Of a stretch of 64,000 nt of DNA, positions 44,520-64,000 are shown piece by piece. This DNA is from Nepenthes gracilis (taxonomy: Eukaryota; Streptophyta; Magnoliopsida; Caryophyllales; Nepenthaceae): assembly GCA_033239525.1 (NCBI GenBank), contig BSYO01000033.1, positions 5,137,501-5,201,500 on the forward strand, written 5' to 3'. The notes below the pieces were generated by a model. That model worked only from the letters and a program-made list of their open reading frames with translations. It was not told the DNA's origin and searched no databases. Numbering within the stretch: the stretch's first letter is position 1; every line of letters starts with the position of its first letter. The position numbers and the translations under genes were made by a program.

Positions 44520-46005
44520 ATATTACTCGTTTGTTTCTCTCCTTACTTTCTTGTTTCTCTCTCTCTTCCTTTCTCTCTCGGTCTCGATCTCTCTCGAACC
44601 TCAGTCTAACTCTCACCTCGGCCTGAACTTCCTCTCCTGTATCCTCCTCATCTCATCACCTTGGATCATACTTTGATATTTTTTCATTTTTAATGAGATT
44701 TTTTATGAAATTGTGCTTTATCCTTTGATTAGATCGGTTTCTCTCTCACTCAAGCCATGTATAACTCAAGTAAATGCGGAAAAACATTTGCAAATGGAGA
44801 AGATATGAAAAATACGGAAAATCACTTGAAAATAAGTAGGTAAAAGATGGAGTATTACTTGCCTGTTGGCAGCCTCGATACAAAATTGAGTAGTGAAAAA
44901 CACAACACAGTAGCTCACCAAATCTTTGGCAGCAGTATTAATGCTGTCCTATAAGCCTCTGGCTGCAGAGCTTCACCTCCAATTTTGCTATGCTTGTTCT
45001 ACATTCTCTCCCTTAGGGGGGCGGGGCCTAAGTGTTTCGTCTCAAATTTAATATTTTTTTAAAATATAAAATTTATAAAAAAAAATCAAATATGAAGTGA
45101 AATGTGCTCATTGGAGCAGGATCCCCCAGCAGCACTCTCCCCCTGCCCCCTTTGAAACCGTAGCAGTAATCATGGTGGAAGAGTAGTGTTTCAATATTAT
45201 TTAATATAAAGAGATCAGATAATTATACAAGTGAAGAAACTTACAAATATAATATAAATTTTAAAATATCGAATAAACTATCAACAACCCAATTGGTTTT
45301 TCTATAATTTCCTGAAATTGAGGTTTTGTAATGACCATTTTTTTTTTTCTAAATTCCTGATTTTATTTTTCAAACAAATGGAATTGTTAAAATCAGGTGT
45401 TATATGATATATAATGTTTTTCTAAATATTGTGATTATCGAGAATAAAATGGCTACGCCATATGCTTTTTCTAAGTTAATTATATTGCTAATTTGTTGTA
45501 ATATTATCTATTAATTTAAAAAATGTAATTATTATTTTATTCTTTAAAGTCAATAAATTAACTAAATTTGAAATATATATATATATATATATTGATTGAA
45601 GATCGTCCTCCGAGTCCCTTCTTGCCTGAAGCGGTTTCTTGTCCACTCCACCTCTTTCCGCTTTTGGGCAGCAGTTCTTCAATATTGCTCCGACATCTTC
45701 CGGGAATCCATATTATTCCCCGTTGGATCGTAATCTCTCTCTCTCTCTCTCTCTCTCTGTGGGGGAAATCTCTGGTACAATCTCGTATAGATTCATGCAG
45801 AAAAAGCGTGATTTCATGTTAGGTTTGACCGGTACAATCTCTTGTATATTCATGTTAGATTTTACTGGGTTTCACTAGTTATAAATTCATGCAGAAAAAG
45901 TTTGATTTCCTCGCTCCTTAGGCTTCATCATAAAGCAGAACGAAGAGGGATCAAGCCCCACGTATTATCTCAGCCTTCTGCTTTTCTGAAGCGTTGGCAA
46001 GTTCC
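44520..46005 (+). other. 5' flank and probable 5' UTR of PRP16
   Basis: CT-rich blocks lie near 44520-44600, then AT-rich DNA, a (TA)n run at about 45570-45592 and a (CT)n run at 45734-45758. The (CT)n run and the gene's ATG at 46006 are about 250 bp apart. The transcription start is probably near the CT tract, by analogy with many plant genes. A GGGGGGCGGGG run near 45017 is the only other notable feature. Confidence 0.4.
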
Positions 46006-63915
<17,910 letters not shown>

Positions 63916-64000
63916 TAAATGTTTTGCATAGTCCACTACATCTAAAGTTGATTCAGTTGAAGTAAACTTACATTGGTAGAGTTATTGCCGTATGACCTGT

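Overview
This window looks like a stretch of a flowering-plant nuclear chromosome. It is AT-rich, with intron-containing genes (GT-AG introns up to about 4.7 kb), a plant leucine-rich-repeat receptor kinase, a plant PRP16-type DEAH-box splicing helicase, and large amounts of nested LTR retrotransposon DNA. The species cannot be named from the sequence. All identifications are by eye, from motifs and remembered families; no database search was run.

Layout. 1-4600: AT-rich DNA and a truncated Tat-like Ty3/gypsy element (one LTR, a 46-bp tandem array and part of an antisense ORF). 4600-8000: AT-rich intergenic. 8015-13140: a two-exon LRR receptor-like (pseudo)kinase gene on +. 13140-20450: intergenic DNA with LTR-like and other TE debris and a remnant of the antisense ORF. 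20455-26609: a long TGTAAT-type LTR on the minus strand carrying a microsatellite-bearing MITE, then an internally deleted Tat-like element. 26610-43500: a nested block. An old LTR-like sequence contains a second long LTR (27029-42567), which contains a second MITE (27379-40491), whose (TAA)n core received a solo LTR (28013-28874, perfect 5-bp target duplication) and an 11.4-kb, nearly complete but frame-broken Tat-like retrotransposon (28909-40322, minus strand). 43520-43837: a fragment of a plastid-type recA gene. 45600-64000: the 5' half of the PRP16 gene on +, running off the right edge (15 exons seen, through the DEAH and SAT motifs).

The most interesting theme is the ORF antisense to the retrotransposon pol gene. 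Four copies occur here, all on + and opposite to their host elements. Separate copies show a TATA-like box, an upstream tandem array rich in TTGACC (W-box-like) cores, a possible GT-AG intron at a comparable place in two copies, and a poly(A) signal. Together they suggest that this ORF is, or was, an independent Pol II gene carried by the element, converging on pol.

The two host genes are unrelated: one is a plasma-membrane receptor-like kinase, the other a nuclear pre-mRNA splicing ATPase. PRP16 shows an apparent one-base frameshift in exon 3 and a partial duplication of exon 11 next to a perfect 20-bp inverted repeat. Indel-type differences between the two LTRs of the 11.4-kb element raise the possibility that some broken frames are consensus errors rather than biology.
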